A DNA stretch of 64,000 bases from CAVSKL01 sp963728475 [NCBI: Candidatus Eiseniibacteriota bacterium] (GTDB taxonomy: Bacteria; Eisenbacteria; RBG-16-71-46; JABDJR01): positions 186,001 through 250,000 of the forward strand of contig CAVSKL010000003.1 in the NCBI GenBank assembly GCA_963728475.1. The letters are read 5' to 3'. Positions 61,874 through 64,000 of this stretch are shown piece after piece; position 1 is the stretch's first letter; each line of letters begins with the position of its first letter. A program made the position numbers and the translations under genes. A model generated the notes under the pieces. The model searched no databases, was not told the origin of the DNA, and was given only the letters and a program-made list of their open reading frames with translations.

Positions 61874-62356
61874 TCAGCGCAGTCGGCTCATGTGCCACGT
61901 TCCTTCTGCTTGAAGATCGGGCGCGAGAGTGCACGAGACGGTACCCGTGATCAGATCAAGTTCCTGGGCAGGTAACGCGGCGCTGAACCGGAATTCCCCG
62001 ATGGTGAACGCCAGCGTCGTACCTGACAGCTCAACGTTGCTGAGCATAACCTCACCACCATAGTCCCAGGCCATCCCGCAGGTCTGACACCCGCTTCGCC
62101 ACGGGCCGTGACCAGAAAGCTCCCAGCTCGACTGAACGAGCTGCAGTCTGCCGCCGCCGCCGCAACCCTGCGGCACTGGCTCCACGGGACATGGAGCAGG
62201 GTCTATTGCTGAGAACGAGTAGCTCCACTCCCCCGTGAGATCAAATGAAGGTGGGGGGGAGGAAGGGCCCGTGGCCTCACGGCAACCAACGGTGGCGAGA
62301 GTCGCCACCCAAAGCATGACAGCAGGAAGACGCGGTGATTGCCGACGGTATCGCAT
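61874..62356 (-). CDS. putative lipoprotein, lipocalin-like
   Basis: 160 aa. Signal peptide with lipobox ATLATVGCREA; then FDLTGEWSYSFSAID and a beta-rich body with VELSGTTLAFTIGEFRFSAA, suggesting a lipocalin-like barrel. Separated by about 150 bp from the other lipoprotein, on the same strand. A surface role is likely; a phage function is not evident. Confidence 0.7.
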   Translation of the reverse strand: MRYRRQSPRLPAVMLWVATLATVGCREATGPSSPPPSFDLTGEWSYSFSAIDPAPCPVEPVPQGCGGGGRLQLVQSSWELSGHGPWRSGCQTCGMAWDYGGEVMLSNVELSGTTLAFTIGEFRFSAALPAQELDLITGTVSCTLAPDLQAEGTWHMSRLR

Positions 62357-62601
62357 ATGTAGATCTCACCTCATCTCGGATCAAGTCGGCGGCAAGTCTC
62401 TGCCGCCGAACTTCAATTGTCTGGAACCGGGTAGCCCAGTCTCCCTGCACGGCAGTATAGGCCCGATTCGCGGGTTTCGTCAGCGCCATTGTATCCTTCA
62501 TCCGGCCTACAGCTTGCCCGACGACTTGGCCGCATCCTCGGGGCGCTTGAGGCGCGCGACCCGGCACCTTCGACCTGACATGTTGTCGCCATCCGAGCAG
62601 C

Positions 62602-62634
62602 GCGACCAATCCAAATGCCATTTAGATTGGTCGC
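62602..62634. repeat. 33-bp palindrome, copy 5 (gpW side)
   Basis: Left arm GCGACCAATCCAAATG (one change), centre C at 62618, right arm CATTTAGATTGGTCGC (exact consensus). It is the best-preserved copy, with its centre 45 nt upstream of the gpW-like start. Confidence 0.85.
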
Positions 62635-62662
62635 GTTCTCCCGGTGATGGCAGCGTACCTGC

Positions 62663-63220
62663 ATGGCACCCGACCTCACCGCCCTCCCCGAGTCGTTCCC
62701 CGCCGGGACGACGGTCCGTTACCGGCGGCGGCTTGCCGACTACCCGCCGGACGAGGGCTGGACGCTCCGGCTCCACCTGGCCGGGGCGAGCGTCCTGGCT
62801 GTGACCGCCACGGTGGGCGGCGACGCTTTCGTGGTGAGGATCGCGGCCGACGCTACCGACGGCTCCTTCCAGTCCGGGCTCTACAAGTGGGTGGAGCGGG
62901 TCTCGAACGCCGCCGGGGAGGTCTACGAGGTAGCCTCGGGCGCCGTCACCATCCTGCCGAACCTGGCTGCGGCCACCGACGGGAGCGAGCAGGAGTGGTT
63001 GGAGCGGGCGGTCGCCACTCTGAAGGCGCACATCGAAGGGCGGCTGCCGGCCGGGATGGAGAGCTACCAGATCGCCGGTCGGGCGGTCTCCAAGATCCCG
63101 CTCAAGGAGGCCGTGGGGCTCCTCGGCACACTCGAGGCCCGTCTGGCCCGGCTCCGGAACCCCGGGACCCTTACCCGCCCGGTACTGGTGTCCTTCACCC
63201 CGCCGGGGTTCGACCGATGA
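62663..63220 (+). CDS. gpW-like phage head-tail joining protein (copy 2, intact)
   Basis: 185 aa. The N-terminal half (LPESFPAGTTVRYRRRLADY and WTLRLHLAGASVLAVTATV) is a beta-rich extension; the C-terminal half with EQEWLERAVATLKAHIEGRL and SYQIAGRAVSKIPLKEAVGL resembles gpW-type connectors. Starts at ATG 62663; its stop overlaps the portal start. The palindrome 45 nt upstream and a conserved GGTGATGGCAGCGT follow the same layout as copy 1. Confidence 0.78.
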   Translation: MAPDLTALPESFPAGTTVRYRRRLADYPPDEGWTLRLHLAGASVLAVTATVGGDAFVVRIAADATDGSFQSGLYKWVERVSNAAGEVYEVASGAVTILPNLAAATDGSEQEWLERAVATLKAHIEGRLPAGMESYQIAGRAVSKIPLKEAVGLLGTLEARLARLRNPGTLTRPVLVSFTPPGFDR

Positions 63221-64000
63221 GGCGCCCGTTGGGCCGGCGCCTCACGCGGGCATTTCGGCTGGCCTGGGCCGAGGTTCGGGGCCATAGGAACGTCTTCGAC
63301 GGCGCGGGGATCCACCGGCTCCTCCTGGACTGGGTCGCCCAGACCCGCTCCGCCGACGAGGAGATCCGGGGGGACATCCGGCTCCTCCGCGCCCGGGCCC
63401 GCGAGCTCGGCCGGAACAACAGCTACGTGAAGCGCTACTTCCGGCTCCTCACGAACAACGTCATTGGGCCCATGGGGATCAAGCTCCAGGCCCAGGTGAA
63501 GGTGGCGGGGGAGACCGACGAGGCGGCGAACGCCGCCATCGAGGCCGCCTGGAACGACTGGGCGAGCTCGCCGGTCACGGTGGACGGCCGGCTCACCCTC
63601 CGCCGGTTCGAGAAGCTCATCCTCAAGACCATGGCCTGCGACGGGGAGGCCTTCGTTCGCCTCTGGCGGGGGTTCGAGGGGAACACGCACGGCCTGGCGC
63701 TGCAGGCCATCGACGCGGACCTCATCGACGAGACCTTCAACCGCCCTCGGCGGGGGAGCGAGAACGAGATTCGGATGGGGGTCGAGATCGACGGCCTCGG
63801 CCGGCCGGTCGGCTACTGGGTCTGGAACCTGGGGAGCGCGTCGGGGCTCGACCTCCTTCGCGAGCGCTACTTCGTCTCGGCCTCCGAGATGCTCCACCTC
63901 TACGACCCCGACCGGGTGAACCAGACCCGCGGGGTGACCTGGGTGCATTCAGTCATGGTCCCCGCCCACATGCTGAACGCCTACGAGGAGAGCGAGGCGG
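63217..64000 (+). CDS. phage portal protein, lambda family (copy 2, cut by window end)
   Basis: The first 261 codons are visible and nearly identical to the portal at 4791-6341 (for example RARARELGRNNSYVKRYF and ACDGEAFVRLWRG). The frame is open to the window end. Differences are mostly synonymous or conservative (e.g. VNNVIG versus TNNVIG), so both copies seem to have been under selection. Confidence 0.9.
   Translation, partial: MRRPLGRRLTRAFRLAWAEVRGHRNVFDGAGIHRLLLDWVAQTRSADEEIRGDIRLLRARARELGRNNSYVKRYFRLLTNNVIGPMGIKLQAQVKVAGETDEAANAAIEAAWNDWASSPVTVDGRLTLRRFEKLILKTMACDGEAFVRLWRGFEGNTHGLALQAIDADLIDETFNRPRRGSENEIRMGVEIDGLGRPVGYWVWNLGSASGLDLLRERYFVSASEMLHLYDPDRVNQTRGVTWVHSVMVPAHMLNAYEESEA

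Noticed and set aside
2348-62634. Palindromes as rho-independent terminators
   Set aside because: The arms are AT-rich, lack a following T-run, and lie at fixed distance upstream of starts and not after genes.
1-64000. tRNA or rRNA genes
   Set aside because: I looked for T-loop-like GGTTCGAATCC patterns and rRNA sequence and found no stretch that folds or reads as such; a covariance-model search would be decisive.

Overview
The window is GC-rich bacterial DNA in which blocks of a tailed-phage-like (head, tail, lysis, terminase, replication, integration) gene set alternate with large secreted or surface proteins and two intact insertion sequences. The secreted proteins are right-handed beta-helices with FlgD-Ig-like C-terminal domains, Asp-box repeats, DNRLRE-like modules and lipoprotein signals. 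Together with the base composition this suggests an uncultured FCB-type lineage such as Candidatus Eisenbacteria. That placement is inference; no rRNA or core marker gene is present.

Layout: 1-2318 (-) is a decayed protease-capsid gene and the gene downstream of it. 2422-4004 (-) is a PIN-domain protein with an unknown partner. 4234-9462 (+) holds a gpW-like gene (decayed), portal, three appendage proteins, a small membrane protein, an endolysin and a GTA-type holin. 9588-20484 holds secreted proteins, one split by an IS256-family element (13685-15056). 20624-21012 is a decayed HTH gene. 21687-27582 is a C39-like peptidase surface gene, frameshifted and split by an IS21-family element (23803-26670), plus a related gene. 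27664-33997 (-) is the replication and integration module (primase, ATPase, SpoVG, DUF2924, large serine recombinase, HTH). 34927-36817 (+) is an AbiE-like pair. 36948-44196 (-) has small genes, TerL, TerS, ParB-methylase, HNH, a putative tail protein and an HTH gene. 44424-46447 (+) is an unknown protein plus an XRE/ImmA-IrrE metallopeptidase. 46495-50771 (-) is the tail-tip module. 51080-57488 (+) has an Asp-box/beta-helix protein, a DNRLRE protein, a beta-helix protein and a lipoprotein. 57521-61023 (-) runs from tail terminator to an intact protease-capsid. 61182-62356 (-) has two lipoproteins. 62663-64000 (+) is an intact gpW-like gene and a portal running off the window.

The two head regions (1-9462 and 57521-64000) are closely related copies about 58.5 kb apart. 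Each has capsid and gpW/portal diverging from a gap that holds unrelated passenger genes. A near-perfect 33-bp palindrome sits about 45 nt upstream of the capsid start and of the gpW start in both copies. A fifth copy lies upstream of the primase operon. This looks like a shared phage operator or activator site and is the most distinctive unexplained signal here.

From 61023 down to 27664 phage genes run leftward in chains with many ATGA overlaps, interrupted only by three rightward passenger cassettes (AbiE, ImmA-type, secreted proteins). No tail-tube or tape-measure gene is visible where the secreted block sits, so this unit may be defective or domesticated. Both IS insertions can be removed in silico, using their target duplications, to give back open frames.
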